A model generated the notes under the pieces. It was not told the DNA's origin, made no database searches, and worked only from the letters and a program-made list of their open reading frames with translations. 64,000 nucleotides of DNA from assembly GCF_033807575.1 (NCBI RefSeq), contig NC_084705.1, positions 15,866,019-15,930,018 of the forward strand, read 5' to 3'. The translations under genes and the position numbers were made by a program. The stretch comes from Cydia pomonella (lineage: Eukaryota > Arthropoda > Insecta > Lepidoptera > Tortricidae). Of this stretch, positions 9,640-20,948 are shown piece by piece (the first letter of the stretch is position 1; each line of letters begins with the position of its first letter).

Positions 9640-10260
9640 ATATCCTCTTTTATTTATTTTATTCATTTAAGCTTTATTGCACAAAATATAAAAATAAAAA
9701 ACAAATGGCGGACTTAATGACTAAAGGCATTCTCTACCAGTCAAACGTAGGGCTAAACAGAAATGTAAAAATGATGCAAGATGAAAAGTAAGAGAATTTA
9801 ATTTTAAATCTATTGCAAACAACTGAAAAATATGATAAACTACATATACAATACACAAATAAAAATATACTATAGTATATAAAATTAATAAACTACTACA
9901 TATTTCTCACATACTTACATATTAATATATGACGAAGGATACTACTCAAACTCTTGTTTCAGCAGATGCTTATGTAACAATCTCTTGAAAGCTGATTTAC
10001 TCGGGGCTTGTCTTATGTTGAGAGGGAGCGAATTCCAGAGACCACTTCAGTCATGGCCAGCAGCCTTAACAGCAAAGGAGTTAGTCATAAAACCAGTATG
10101 GTGAGCAGGACCAGAAACTGAATACGGATGGCGAGGCGAGGGGCGGGCGTCGAACAAGAATTTACTCTAAAGGCCAAGGAGTGGGCGACAAAAGTAAAAA
10201 AAGATGTGTTTTTGTCGAAATAATTTCGTCGTATTATGGCACCTGGTGGTCTGAAAAGTG
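9640..10260 (-). mobile_element. LINE 3' end with reverse-transcriptase C-terminus (pseudogene)
   Basis: On the minus strand, 10040-9942 reads L-W-N-S-L-P-L-N-I-R-Q-A-P-S, then K-R-L-L-H-K-H-L-L, and ends at a stop. LWNSLP..IR is the typical last motif of Jockey-like LINE ORF2 proteins. Upstream, F-D-A-R-P-S-P-R-H-P precedes an in-frame TGA (10047-10049) where tryptophan would be expected, and further upstream the frame shifts. Downstream is a 3' region ending in an AATAAATAAAA-type tail at about 9640. The block AAATGGCGGACTTAATG.C.AAAGGCATTCTCTACCAGTCA recurs at 31635-31735 and 46475-46580. 5'-truncated and dead. Confidence 0.8.
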
Positions 10261-10771
10261 ATTATTCCGGTTGAAAATACACTCAAGTATTGGATGAAAT
10301 AGTCATTATTTGTCTGTCTGTTATAATTAAGTATATGGAGTACATTTAAAAACGAGTTTTAATAAATACTTATGCATTTTATTCCATCCGGACAGAATTT
10401 TACAACATCAATTATTTTAAGGTACTTACTTGAAAGACCTTAGTCTATTTTTTGAAATAGAAATATTCTGCAAAATAGTTGTAATATGGGTTGTAGACCC
10501 AAAACCACTTATTGTCTACGAAATTGTCGTACTTACCTGCCGTCGTACTATTGCTCTGTATATTGCTCAGGCGTTTTTGTAGCGTAAGAATAAAATTCTT
10601 ACACGAATCTATACCAGGACATAGAATAGAGTATATTTTCTTAAAGAGAAAACTAATAAAATGCGTAAATAAAATTTTAAAATAATATCTAAATCGATAT
10701 AGTAATTACGTGGATTTGAACCTATTTTGATTTTTAATATTATCAGATCCTAGTTAGCAAAGAAAGCGACG
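10261..10771. other. Unassigned stretch
   Basis: No gene or repeat recognised. Confidence 0.4.
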
Positions 10772-11010
10772 TTGCAAGTTCGTGCATTGTTCGAAATCGC
10801 CACGAGCGGTTTGCACTGTTGCCAAGCGTACGATAATGGTACTTACATGCACGATAATTTGGGCTCCCGTACGATGTACGTTCTAAAGAGGATTATCGTA
10901 CGCAAAAGTACGATAAGTTCAGCCTTTGGACGATGCCATACGAAAAGTCTAGTATTTGAAGCAAAATATGACACTATAGAGTGTTCGGCTCCTTGGTTTA
11001 AGTCAAAAAT
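10772..11010 (+). repeat. GTACGATAAT repeat, copy 1
   Basis: Shares with 13540-13790 the ordered blocks AGGCGTACGATAAT (here AAGCGTACGATAAT), ACGATAATTTGGGC.CCCG, TTATCGTAC, AAAAGTCTAGTA.TTTGAAGC, AAAATATGACACT and GTGTTCGGCTCCTTGGT. The 102-codon frame covering it has no second-copy support and looks spurious. Several GTACGATAAT/ATTATCGTAC words are in inverted positions. Class unknown. Confidence 0.7.
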
Positions 11011-13539
11011 TTCGTTCGTTTTTCGTTTTTTAAACCCACCCTCGTGTTTAAATGCCTTTCATTATGTAGCAGGCACGTAAACTACTATTATGTCACAGGC
11101 ATTTTATTCGAAAGGGGTATAAGAAATTGTAGATTTAATTAACTGTATAATAAGTATAGTATCTCCTGGGCATATAACTACATTAATTCATTTAGTTATA
11201 AATAACTCAAAATTATATGATGATCTGACATTGCATGATATCATAAATCATTTAACGATGGCCGCATTGCGAACTTTTAATCAAACCTCAATTACGAAGA
11301 CTATAGCTTTGATGTTATTTTAATGAATGTTCATCGGAACGATGTAAAAGTTTGTAAATAAGTCAGAAGGAAAGTTTTGATATTTAGTTAATGTGCGGTT
11401 ACAAAAGCGTCAAGTTTCATAACGATGATGATGAAAATAGCGGAAAATACGAAACATTTAGCCATTGGCGGTTCAAGTGATAGATAATTTCATGTAGCCT
11501 TTAAAATGGACCACGATGCGCAAGGCCGGCTTACTTTTGGTAAATGTATGGGATATACGATTAAAAAAAATACGCAGCAGATGATTTTTTTTTATGGTGA
11601 TAATATAAGGGAGGGAGGTCTTAATCGGGTAAGCTAATGAAGAAGGTATTTATAAGTTTTAATTTTTATTTGTTTTATATATGAATTTCATTGTGTTCGA
11701 CAGAAAAGTTATCGAGATTAAATATAAGACGACGAGAAGACTATATCATTTTTTACCAAATTATTATCTTATTAAAAACAATAAAGACTCCCCAAAAACC
11801 CGGATTGTCCTAATCACTATAAATGAAGTGTTACCACCTTAATCATCAAAACAGTTTTGAGACTTTAGTTCTGATTAAATTTATTCGTATTGGTAACAGT
11901 TTATATTTACTCAAACAGGACCTAATCTTAAACCTATTTTATCAGTTTTTAATTAGTATGTGTTTTTAAATTAAGGGTATTTCTACGGAAAATCAGATAA
12001 ACGTCTCAATCAAAACCATATTTCCGTTTTTTTCTTATTTATTCATCATTCGATAAGATGAAATAACAAGTAGTTAGTTACCTGCAGTGCCCTTGTACTT
12101 AGGGTACCTACTTGTAATAAAATTACTTTGTAGTTAAGCAGTACCAAAAAAATGTAGTAAAATCAACTTTACGGTAGTTATACTAGTTTGCGATGTGTTT
12201 CCGGACGACTTCTACGGCTTCAAAAGCAAATGGACCTTGTTGTTCAAACTTTGGATGAGTAGGAAAGGGAAAGCCAATCGCAACATATACTTAACACATT
12301 AATTACCAAGAACACATATGTGTGTTCGTTTTGAACTGGAAACGGGGCGCCCGGCACCAAAAGTGTTAATGCCAGACGGAGTTCTTGAAACGGACAATGA
12401 AATTGTATCCTCAGCAGTACTCAGATTCCTCAGATATAAAGTAGCATTTATTACTTTTAATTTGCCTAGAAAATATGCTAGTTAATGTTGTTGGATAGTG
12501 AAACAAAAAATAATATTTTTTTTTTTACTAAAACCATACTATGGATTCAAAAGGAATAGTTATTTTAACATTAAATAGGTAATTAAATCAATAATTCCAA
12601 AGAATTGAATTTGCTCCCAGTTTCCAGTCAACTGCTGCGCAAGACTGAACTCAATTACGTTTGAAGGTAAACATGAATCGATTCAATTATTTTCGAGATG
12701 TGGCCTCCATTTCAGACTGTTATTCAGAATGAATTAAAATGGAGAACGTTTCTGATCCGTGCATTACAGAATTTTCAATAAAAAAAATATTTGTATTTAA
12801 TAATCGGTTAAGTCCCATTTCATAACCAATTTCATAAGGTGCGCCAATGTTCATATAAAATTGCAAAAACAATTATTTTAGGTCCGAAAATGTTGCTTTT
12901 ACAATTTTAGATCATAATGTCCATTACTCATAACAATTAATAGTTAATAATAATCGTAGCTCCGAAGCATTAATATTCATATTTTGATTCAATATAAATA
13001 TATGTTTAAGTATATAAATTTTCAATATAATTGCGAGCAGTAGTTATGATTTAGTGTCATATGTCATATTGGACCTACGACCCTCACAAAAACAAACTGC
13101 TACCAGAAAAATGGGTTAGGTTAGTTTATACTCGTACCTGCAAGTACTGTGACCCTAAATCTTACAGAGTTTATAATTACAAACACTCTTCGAAATAACA
13201 TAACGAATACAAATAAAAGTTCAGTATTGACATTAAGGTGGTTCGATTTTCATACAAAAAACAATCGCTATTAATTAATTAATTACACAATATTATTACA
13301 TAAATAGTTGCGCATCTATCTACTTTCGAATATTCATTTGCGCTAAATTAATAGAAAAAACTTTGTTTCATACAGAAATCATGCAATAATCAACGTTATA
13401 TTTTTATAAATTTTACTCATGTGTGTGTGACAAATGTCGTGTACAAATACATTGCGGCGTTGCCACTCCATGCCTCGGCCGGCCATCGGCGCGACGTTGC
13501 GATGTTTGACGCGTTTATAGCTGACTTTGTCGACACTGA
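11011..13539. other. Long unassigned stretch
   Basis: 2.5 kb of AT-rich DNA. I saw no frame with family resemblance, no microsatellite of size, and only a small 12-bp palindrome ACACATATGTGT near 12315. Just before the next repeat, 13455-13500 is GC-rich (CTCGGCCGGCCATCGGCGCG). Confidence 0.4.
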
Positions 13540-13790
13540 CACTCAGTGTGACCAGGCGTACGATAATTGTCGTACATGTACGATAATTTGGGCCCCGGTA
13601 TGACGTAATGTTCCAAAGAGCATTATCGTACACTAAAGTACTATACTTTCAGCCCTTGGATGATGCCACCTTAAAAGTCTAGTAATTTGAAGCAAAATAT
13701 GACACTTTCTCTCAGAAATAGGCTAAAATTAGTATCTTTTGGGTGTTCGGCTCCTTGGTGTAAGTTTAAAGTTTAAAATGTCACAATTTC
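13540..13790 (+). repeat. GTACGATAAT repeat, copy 2
   Basis: Second copy of the repeat at 10772-11010, with the same ordered blocks and an extra piece (CTCTCAGAAATAGGCTAAAA) before GTGTTCGGCTCCTTGGT. A shorter third piece with GTACGATAATTCTCTTCCGC follows at 13935-14025. Confidence 0.7.
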
Positions 13791-13934
13791 CTGTATACCG
13801 TTTGAGTCTATCCCAAAAATACACAAACATAAACAGATTTTTTGCGCAATTTAGACGAAAATTGTCTTTTTTTTATTATTAATTGGAAATTTAAGCTTAT
13901 TTTGCTAGACATTTTTAGGGGCTGCCTTTTTGAT

Positions 13935-14025
13935 TGGCGTACGATATTTTTTTCAACGGTACAATAATATTGACACTCAAGTACGATAATTCTCTTCCGC
14001 TCACCTGGCAACACTGCTGAAACTT
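13935..14025 (+). repeat. GTACGATAAT repeat fragment
   Basis: Contains TGGCGTACGATA, GGTACAATAATATTG and AAGTACGATAATTCTC. It is a degraded head of the family, immediately left of a MITE. Confidence 0.45.
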
Positions 14026-14038
14026 GACAGGACTTGGG

Positions 14039-14160
14039 GGCCTACCGCGAAAACCTAAATTCGCAAATTGCGGGGATCTTTCTTTTACTCTCACTAAGAC
14101 GTAATTAGAGTGACAGAGAAAAATGCCCGAAATTGACGAATTTCGATTTTCCCGGTAGCC
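14039..14160. mobile_element. GGCCTACCGCG-type MITE, copy 3
   Basis: Ends GGCCTACCGCGAAAACCTAA and the complement of TTTCGATTTTCCCGGTAGCC. Inverted inner words TTACTCTCACTAAGA / TTAGAGTGACAGAGA. Arms have diverged more than in the 8280 copy. Confidence 0.75.
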
Positions 14161-14554
14161 GCTCTGGTGCTTGAGGTACTTGATAGAAAACAACGCTGCC
14201 GCATGCTCTGAATTGTGATTTTATGTGTTTTTGGATTGAAAATGATAGCGACGTCTAAATCAAGTTACAAAAATCATCGATATTCTGGTCCGCGAAAAAC
14301 CAGGAAAAGTGTAACTGTAATTGGAGTCTACAAAAATGACCAATTCATAGAAAATATGACCTAGAAACTAGTTTACTTTTATAAAACTAAATTTTGCCCG
14401 AGATTGTACTTAGGCGAATACCTAAGGGAGCTAAGTGTATTGATCTTGAATAATTAGTTGGCTAATACATATATGACTCCAACATGATATGGACATTTAC
14501 ATCATAACTATTATACTTAGTTGGTTACTAAGTTCTGTTACTCGATTTCTTTCT

Positions 14555-14800
14555 TTCTTCCTAGCGTTGTCCCAGCATATTGCCACGGCTCAATGGAGCT
14601 TGGGGTCCGCTTTGACAACTAATCCCAAGATTTGGCGTAGGCACTAGTTTTTACGAAAGCCACTGCCATCTGACCTTCCAACCCAGAGGGTAAAACTAAG
14701 CCTTTTTGGGATTAGTCCAGTTTCCTCACGATGTTTTCCTTCACCGAAAAGCGACTGGTAAATATCAAATGATATCTGTTCTGAAGTTCTGTTACTCGAT
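14555..14800. mobile_element. SINE-like repeat, headless
   Basis: The block GTTTCCTCACGATGTTTTCC TTCACCGAAAAGCGACTGGT and the following ATATCAAATGATAT match the middle of the SINE at 19742-20012 (GTTTCCTCAGGATGTTTTCC...). The left part (CTTGGGGTCCGCTTTGACAA, TAATCCCAAGATTTGGCGTA) is a different tail, recalled from lepidopteran SINEs. The tRNA-like head is missing, so this copy is truncated. Confidence 0.65.
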
Positions 14801-15079
14801 TTGCAACCTCTTTATTTCCGTTAAAACAAATGCTACCGAAAAAATAAAAAATGACATAATGTGGTGGATTTGTGAGCTATAATTATATACCACACATAAC
14901 GCTTATCTCGTCGTATCTATAATGAATTGGGGCCTAAAAGAGAATCGTATTCCAATTTTTTGAAACGCTTGTATTACTTTCTATATTAACTAAAAGTTGC
15001 CTTAAAATTCAGCTTTTATACTAAAAACGGCTTTAAATATGTTAAATTAACAAAATATATTTTGACAGATGCTTTCGCG

Positions 15080-15265
15080 TCCAAGACGCTCTTTGAAAAT
15101 TGTTGACGTCACAGTTTATGGTTTGACACATAACTACATACATACGTAGAAGATACGAACTGTCAACTGATATTTGTCATTTGTTGTTAATCGCCTAACT
15201 GTCAACAGTGTCAATCCGAGAGTTGTGACGTCATCAGAATCTTCAATGACGTTTCGAGTTTGGTC
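15080..15265. mobile_element. Imperfect fold-back element with TGACGTCA in both arms
   Basis: The left arm (TTGAAAATTGTTGACGTCAC...GGTTTGACACA) and the complement of the right arm (TTGAAGATTCTGATGACGTC...GGATTGACACT) align with several mismatches. Boundaries uncertain. Non-coding. Confidence 0.5.
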
Positions 15266-15419
15266 ACGTGATGTGTGCCAAAAGTTATTTTAAATTCAAT
15301 TTTTATAAAAATATGGTCATTACAGGTCCCCTAAAAGCAGTTTAACATGTTCTTATAATCCAAAAGAATTTATTGGGATACAATTATGCCCTAAGATTTG
15401 TAGATGGAAACAACCCTAT

Positions 15420-15902
15420 TGCGTTGCACAAATGTGGGCACCCGCCAAACATGATTTTGGGTGTGTCATACTCAGGGCTAACACAGATTCATTTCTGTGA
15501 AAAAAGTGTGAAAACCGGAAACTGGAAACCGTTCTCGAACCAATAGTGAAGCCCTTAAGCCACACCCTATTTCAAAACCAGCCATGGATCTTTGAACAGG
15601 ACTCAGCTCCTGCACATAAGGCAAAAACAACTCAAGCCTGGTTTCGAAGGAACAAAATTGACTTTATTGCCCACGAAGACTGGCCGTCCTCCAGCCCGGA
15701 CCTTAAGCCCCTGGATTATGCCATATAGCAGGTTATTGAGGAGAAAGCCTGTGCTAAACCCCACACAAATCTTAACTCCCTCAAGCGGGCCATAGTTAAG
15801 ACAGTGACGGAATTAGACATGACAATCGTGCGTGCCGCTATTGATGACTGGCCTCGTCGTTTGAGGGCCTGTGTCAAAGCCAGAGGAGGCGATTTTGAAT
15901 GA
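15420..15902 (+). mobile_element. DD37D (maT-like) mariner transposase fossil
   Basis: The C-terminal half of a Tc1/mariner-type transposase, the enzyme that cuts and rejoins its own element at TA sites. A forward frame from 15439 reads H-P-P-N-M-I-L-G-V-S-Y and H-F-C-E-K. After a frame change at about 15515 it continues F-E-Q-D-S-A-P-A-H to S-S-P-D-L-K-P-L-D-Y, then, past an in-frame TAG (15726-15728), on to a natural stop at 15900-15902. The aspartate of QDSAPAH and that of PLDY are separated by 37 residues, the spacing of the DD37D group. The first catalytic aspartate and the whole DNA-binding half are gone, and no terminal repeats were seen. Inactive. Confidence 0.85.
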
Positions 15903-16720
15903 TATTGTCATATGTAATTCCTGATTTAGTGTACTTCATTTTAATATATACTTTTTTAAACTTTCGTTGGTATATTTTATGTAGATAAAGATTATTGCAG
16001 TAACAGAATTTAATAACCAACTAGGTAGAAAATAAATTGGATATGATGTGATCCGTTGAATGAAATTGACAATAAATAAAATAAATAAATAATTTTCTAT
16101 CTCTAGGCATTGTGTGAAACTTCTAGTTGTGTCAAAATATCGGGAAATCAATAATATAAACAAACATGGTAAATATCTCATTTCTTTTTATAATGGTTAT
16201 AAATAGAAGGCCATGCAATTATGTAACTCACTGTAATTTAATTTAATGTATCGTAAAAAAATGTTTTAATTATTCTACTGTAAAATAGTACCTACTTTTT
16301 TAAAGGCTGGGCAGTAAGGGATTGCTTTAATTTTAGAACAAAACAGCGTTTTTTTTTTTTTTAAAAATACCGGAAAATCTGACTTACAAATTTAGACTTT
16401 CTTAGGTTCATTCTACTTAGAATCTTCTCCACCCTAGCATTAAAAAAAGATATCCTAAAATATCCATACCATTACGTCACATTTTAGTGTGAAAGAAATT
16501 ACAATGTAAAACTAAAATTTCAATACAAATTTTCGGGTTTTTTTAGCACGAGGATTGATTATGCTAGTGATTCTGAGTTGGAAGAACCCAAAAATATCAT
16601 GATGTGTGAGAATCAGATTTTTAATATTTTCATGGAAAACGCTCATATTTCTCATAAAATAATTTAATAATAGTAGGTACTTGATAATACTGATAACAAA
16701 AAATTTTCTAATGAGTCTCG
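15903..16720. other. Unassigned stretch
   Basis: Very AT-rich; may contain the rest of the mariner element, but no terminal repeat could be matched to the left side. Confidence 0.4.
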
Positions 16721-16721
16721 A

Positions 16722-16800
16722 ACCCACATCCTATTGCATGTATTTCCACGTACATACCGCAACGCCATTGAAGCTTACTCACGCTGTGCCAAATTGTCTA
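16722..16800 (-). mobile_element. Degenerate tRNA-like SINE head
   Basis: On the minus strand it reads AATGGCGTTGCGGTATG and later GGATGTGGGTTCGAGAC, in the order and spacing of A and B boxes. The cloverleaf is broken, so it is at best a SINE remnant. Confidence 0.35.
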
Positions 16801-18360
16801 CTACATGGATCCCAGTAAGACTGTTTCAATGTGTGAGTGATACTTAGAAATAGAGTCAAGAAACATTCTGTCGACATTAAGGGGTAGTTTTTGTACAATG
16901 AAGTGTTCAATGTTTGTTGTAATAGTTCAATATTTATTTAAAGAGTGCGCTAAATATAATTTACAGTATAGAAATACCAAGACTACTCCACAAAAAAATT
17001 AAAACTCAAAATTTGCAATTGTGGCGCCATCTAGTGAGGTTTAAGCTTTGGGTAACCTAGTCGAACCACCTTAAAAGTAAAAAATTAGAAGATACATCAT
17101 TATTAACAATGTCGGCAGTAATACAAATTAATAAAAGTGAAAAAGTTATGAGAAGTAAAATTATAAGGAATGCTTATAGTTATTGTCTGTACTCGTATTT
17201 GTGTTGTGATTATGATAACAACACAAAATGTATGTGATCCTATATGGACCCAGTATTAACTTGTTAGACATGATTTTTTTCGGTTCATTATCCATCCATC
17301 ATCAAAATCATAATAATTAATGACCACCTGCTAAATAGAAAAAAAAAACAATTCGTGATTGGTTAGCAATTCTTTAGGCACATTTCGCAGTTATAGTACT
17401 TATGACAACACAAATATTAACGACTTAGATATAAGTAGTGTAATTTATACTTCATATCTACCCTAATCAAACGCAAATAAATCGATTCCTCATTTAAAAT
17501 ACAATGTTTAATAGAAATTAATTTAAGGTAACCTATTGGAACTCAAAGTTGTTCTGAATATGTCAGTATTTTTGGAGTTGTGGACATCTGTCGGGGCTGG
17601 GATTTTAGCTTCGCGGCATGCGAGAAGTATTTGTCAAGACATACCAAATAATTATTCCACTAATATTCTTTTATATATAAAATTTATATAATTATCAGTA
17701 AAAAAAATGTTTTAAATTACGCATATCAACTTTGTTTTCGTCCCTCATACGCTAAAAGTGGGTCATTGTGTTTATCTGAGAAGCGGGATGAAAGTGATAT
17801 ATTTCGCCTATGGGTCAAAAAGCGACGTGACTCTGTGTCCCGTCCCGTGAGCTACTAGGAACTAGGAAACAAATGGAAAAATATTAGCCTATTTCCTAGC
17901 CCGCAGCATTAAAATTGGTCTCTTTTTCATCATCCCCGCCTTAGAACTATTTTCAAATATCTACCTATATTACATAGTTCAATTATTTTTTTCGGCGGAA
18001 ATCGAAGGGAAAATAAAATAAAGTGGAGGCCTTTCATCCCTCAGTTAATTTTACTATTTAAGTTGATCGTGTTTTTACTGATCAGATAGTAGGTTGTAAA
18101 CCGTGTTCGATTAATTATTATTGTAAACAAATAGTTTCATTGAAATCGTCCGTTATCTCAACATTACCTTTCTTTCTTTTTCCTTTAGGTATCTTCTCTC
18201 ACATAGTTTATCAACTCTTCTTTGGTTATTTTTAAAACCCTCCAAATTATTCAACTCAAATCTATCTACAACTAACTATGTTAATTATTAAACACTAAAA
18301 TGTGTTTCATTATAATGAGGTTTCAAGTTTTACTACAATTAAGTCAGGATGTAAGGACTA
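16801..18360. other. Unassigned stretch
   Basis: Mostly AT-rich without frames. 18025-18060 (CCTTTCATCCCTCAGTTAAT...) resembles an internal part of the GGTTCCGTA repeat at 35625-35660. Confidence 0.4.
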
Positions 18361-18434
18361 TTGACTCGATAGAAAAAATCACGAAACTTGTGGAGCATTC
18401 ATTTGTTTTCAGTTGTATATCGTTACCCAGCACA
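18361..18434 (+). repeat. 74-bp direct repeat, left copy
   Basis: Identical to 19187-19260 at 71 of 74 positions, starting TTGACTCGATAGAAAAA and ending ATATCGTTACCCAGCACA. Similarity stops sharply on both sides. No coding frame. Confidence 0.85.
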
Positions 18435-18659
18435 TATTGAGAGTTGATGGAATCTAAAATGAACTAGCCTCTTGGGTGAAAGCGATGGATTAATAAATAC
18501 TGGGCTTATGGCTTATAGGTAAAACCAGTATGCAATTTTAGCCCGATGTGAGGGCTGAGGATGGAGTCGTCACTGAACTTTAAACATATTAATAAACTAG
18601 TTAATTATTACCGATAGAATCGCAGCTAGCGAGCCAAAGCCCCGAGGGTAATTAATAAA

Positions 18660-18895
18660 TATATTTTTATTTCTAATAAATAAATTTATTAAATATTTGG
18701 GAGAAATCTTCAAATCGACCTAGCCCCAAACTAAGCTAATGGGTACTAGGCGACGATATACATACGTAGGTATATAGATATATATACACATTATATAAGA
18801 AAACACTCATGATTCAGGAACAAATATCTCTAGTCTGTTCATCGCACAAATAAATGCCCTTACCGGGATTCGAGCCCGGGACCGTCGGCTTCATA
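18660..18895 (-). mobile_element. tRNA-derived SINE, minus strand
   Basis: Same family as 965-1352. On the minus strand the head near 18895 has CCGGGCTCGAATCCCGGTAA (B box), then GCATTTATTTGTG, CTGAATCATGAGTGTTTTCT and a TATA-rich link. The A-box end of the tRNA-like head is lost: sequence after GACCGTCGGCTTCATATCC no longer matches. Confidence 0.75.
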
Positions 18896-19186
18896 TCCAA
18901 GATAGTTCGCAGGTTTTATTATCTGAAGGTTTTATCAGGAAAACGCGGATAAGTTATTCCTTCTATTCAATGGAATCACAAAATTGTCATAGATCGTAAA
19001 ATTTACTTAACACTTTGTTATGGGTTAAATAACAGTGAGAGTTAAGAAGGAACTCACAAAAAAATTATAGTTTTTAAATTGAATCTTTACACGGGAAAAT
19101 TCAATTAAATAGATCACATGGCAACAAGACTATATTTGCAAGGCCAGCCATATTACCAAACCTATAAAACGCGTTAAAGGTTATAG

Positions 19187-19260
19187 TTGACTCGATAGAA
19201 AAATTCACGAAACTTGTGTAGCTTTCATTTGTTTTCAGTTGTATATCGTTACCCAGCACA
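19187..19260 (+). repeat. 74-bp direct repeat, right copy
   Basis: See 18361-18434. The two copies flank 752 bp that includes a SINE. Confidence 0.85.
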
Positions 19261-19741
19261 CCATAGCAGTGTTATTTTAGTATATGTGTAATAGCTAGTT
19301 ACATAGCCGAGGGATTCGACGAGCAAAATTTCAAAAAATTAGGTATATTTTCAGAGTAATTGAGATAAATAGTAAAATCCCGCGGCATGGTCATATCTTC
19401 CGAGGCAAGTTTTGCGCAGCACGTCATACTTTTGTTTCTTTCTTGTTTCCTGACTTTACGCCCCCTCTTAAGGATTTCAGGACTCGTAACCCTTATATGT
19501 CCGTTAACTAGTACTTACTCGGGTAAAATGGCGCGCTGCTATGACACTTCAGATAAAGTGTCCATAACTTGAGATAAATGTCAGACGAAACGTGTAATAA
19601 GCCCCTAATAAATCATAGCCTGATGTTAACCAAAAGACTTTAATATTTATCTAAATTTAGATCCTGCTTATGATTTCAAAATACTATTTATTTTATACTT
19701 GTTTTTACATTTCCAATTAAAAATAGTAATATAATAATAAC

Positions 19742-20012
19742 ATTTCAGCCCATATACGTCCCACTACTCCTCTCATGCGCCAAAGGGCTTGGGCTATAGT
19801 CCCCACGCTGGCTTAATGCGCTTCACATACACATTTAAATTGCTTCGTGGATGTACGCAGGTTTCCTCAGGATGTTTTCCTTTACCGAAGGGATAGTGGT
19901 GAACATCAAATGATATTCCGTACATAAGTTCCGAAAAACTCATTGGTATTGAACCCGTGACCTCCAGATTGAAAGTCAGACGTCATATCCACTAGGCCAC
20001 GACCGCTTCCAA
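19742..20012 (-). mobile_element. tRNA-derived SINE, full length, minus strand
   Basis: On the minus strand it starts with AAGCGGTCGTGGCCTAGTGG (A box) and CACGGGTTCAATACC (B box), passes ATATCATTTGATGTTC and GGAAAACATCCTGAGGAAAC, and ends with GCGTGGGGACTATAGCCCAA, GGGACGTATATGGGCTGAAA and a TAATAATA tail. Head, body and tail are all present. RNA polymerase III-driven and mobilised by a LINE in trans, as known for the class. Relatives: 14555-14800 and 37225-37412. Confidence 0.85.
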
Positions 20013-20089
20013 TTCAATCCAATCCAAATCCAATTTATAACCAGTAAATTAATTTATATTTCAAATTTTAAAGTATAGGTATCAGGAAT

Positions 20090-20220
20090 TATACATATAT
20101 ATTTACTTTCGTATGTCCGAATGTCTTCTTTGCATTGATTCTCGTGAAATTTTGTAAGCAGGTTCGGTACTTAGACGGTTTTTTTGTCGATAAGTTTTTT
20201 GGAAAATGTCCAAAATGGTA
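20090..20220 (+). repeat. Dispersed repeat pair, copy 1
   Basis: Aligns with 33610-33755: CTTTCGTATGTCCGAATGT, GATTCTCGTGAAATTTTGT, TTTTTTGTCGAT and TTTTCAAAATGGC-like words occur in the same order. Non-coding, class unknown. Confidence 0.55.
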
Positions 20221-20359
20221 GAAATTGGCATAAAGGACGCAAGTGCCAGTGCAAGTGTGAAAGTGATTAAGCGAAGTAATTATTTTTATGAACTTATAAA
20301 TTTTTTTAGCTCATGAAGTTTACTATTAGAATTATTTGAACAAATTAAATTATTTTCAG

Positions 20360-20367
<8 letters not shown>

Positions 20368-20392
<25 letters not shown>
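20368..20392. repeat. (AT)n microsatellite
   Basis: About twelve AT units between an A-run and a T-run. Confidence 0.95.
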
Positions 20393-20786
20393 TTTTTTTA
20401 TATAAATATATATATTTATTTCAGTTTATAACTCATGAAGTTTATTGCGAGAGGTCTACAGCTCACAGAGCCACTAGTGTAATTTTTTTAAATAACAAAT
20501 CCTACGATATTATATAACCGTAAGTTAAATAAACAAATAGGTTACATGTGTTGTGTTTGACGACGTCGTCAGTCTGAAATTGAAATGGAGATAAATTTAT
20601 TATCATTATATCTTCTCTAAATTATATAAATTAGTCTCGAGCTCTGGCAAGGTTTAACTTTGAGTTACCCTTATACAAACGTCTATTTGAAATACGTGGA
20701 ATTGGAATTTACATCATTAAGTAATACCGTTTGATAAAATTTCAAAAGTAAGAAGAAATCACCATTTGAGGAATGAGTTTTCCACT

Positions 20787-20948
20787 ACAGTATATGTGGC
20801 ATTATCTGTGAAAAGGGACCTTATTGTCAATGGCGCTTACGCCGCACTGCGTCGCGCAGCGTTGTATTTGTATCGGAGCATCGTTTATAACGGCGGAAGC
20901 GCCATCGACAACAAGGTCCCTTTTCATAGATAACGTCACATATAGTGT
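20787..20948. mobile_element. Fold-back MITE, 57-bp arms
   Basis: 20787-20843 and 20892-20948 are inverted copies (ACAGTATATGTGGC.TTATC..., AAAAGGGACCTTATTGTC, TGGCGCTTACGCC). 162 bp overall. The 63-codon frame across it is a result of the symmetry. No target duplication could be fixed. Confidence 0.85.

Noticed and set aside
15100..15240. TGACGTCA words as a CREB-type enhancer
   Set aside because: They occur as the two arms of an imperfect fold-back element, which explains the pair without a regulatory role.
13233..17074. TTAAGGTGGTTCGA and its exact complement as ends of a 3.8-kb element
   Set aside because: A 14-bp inverted match within 4 kb is expected about once by chance here. The interior is a mix of unrelated repeats, and no extended ends were found.
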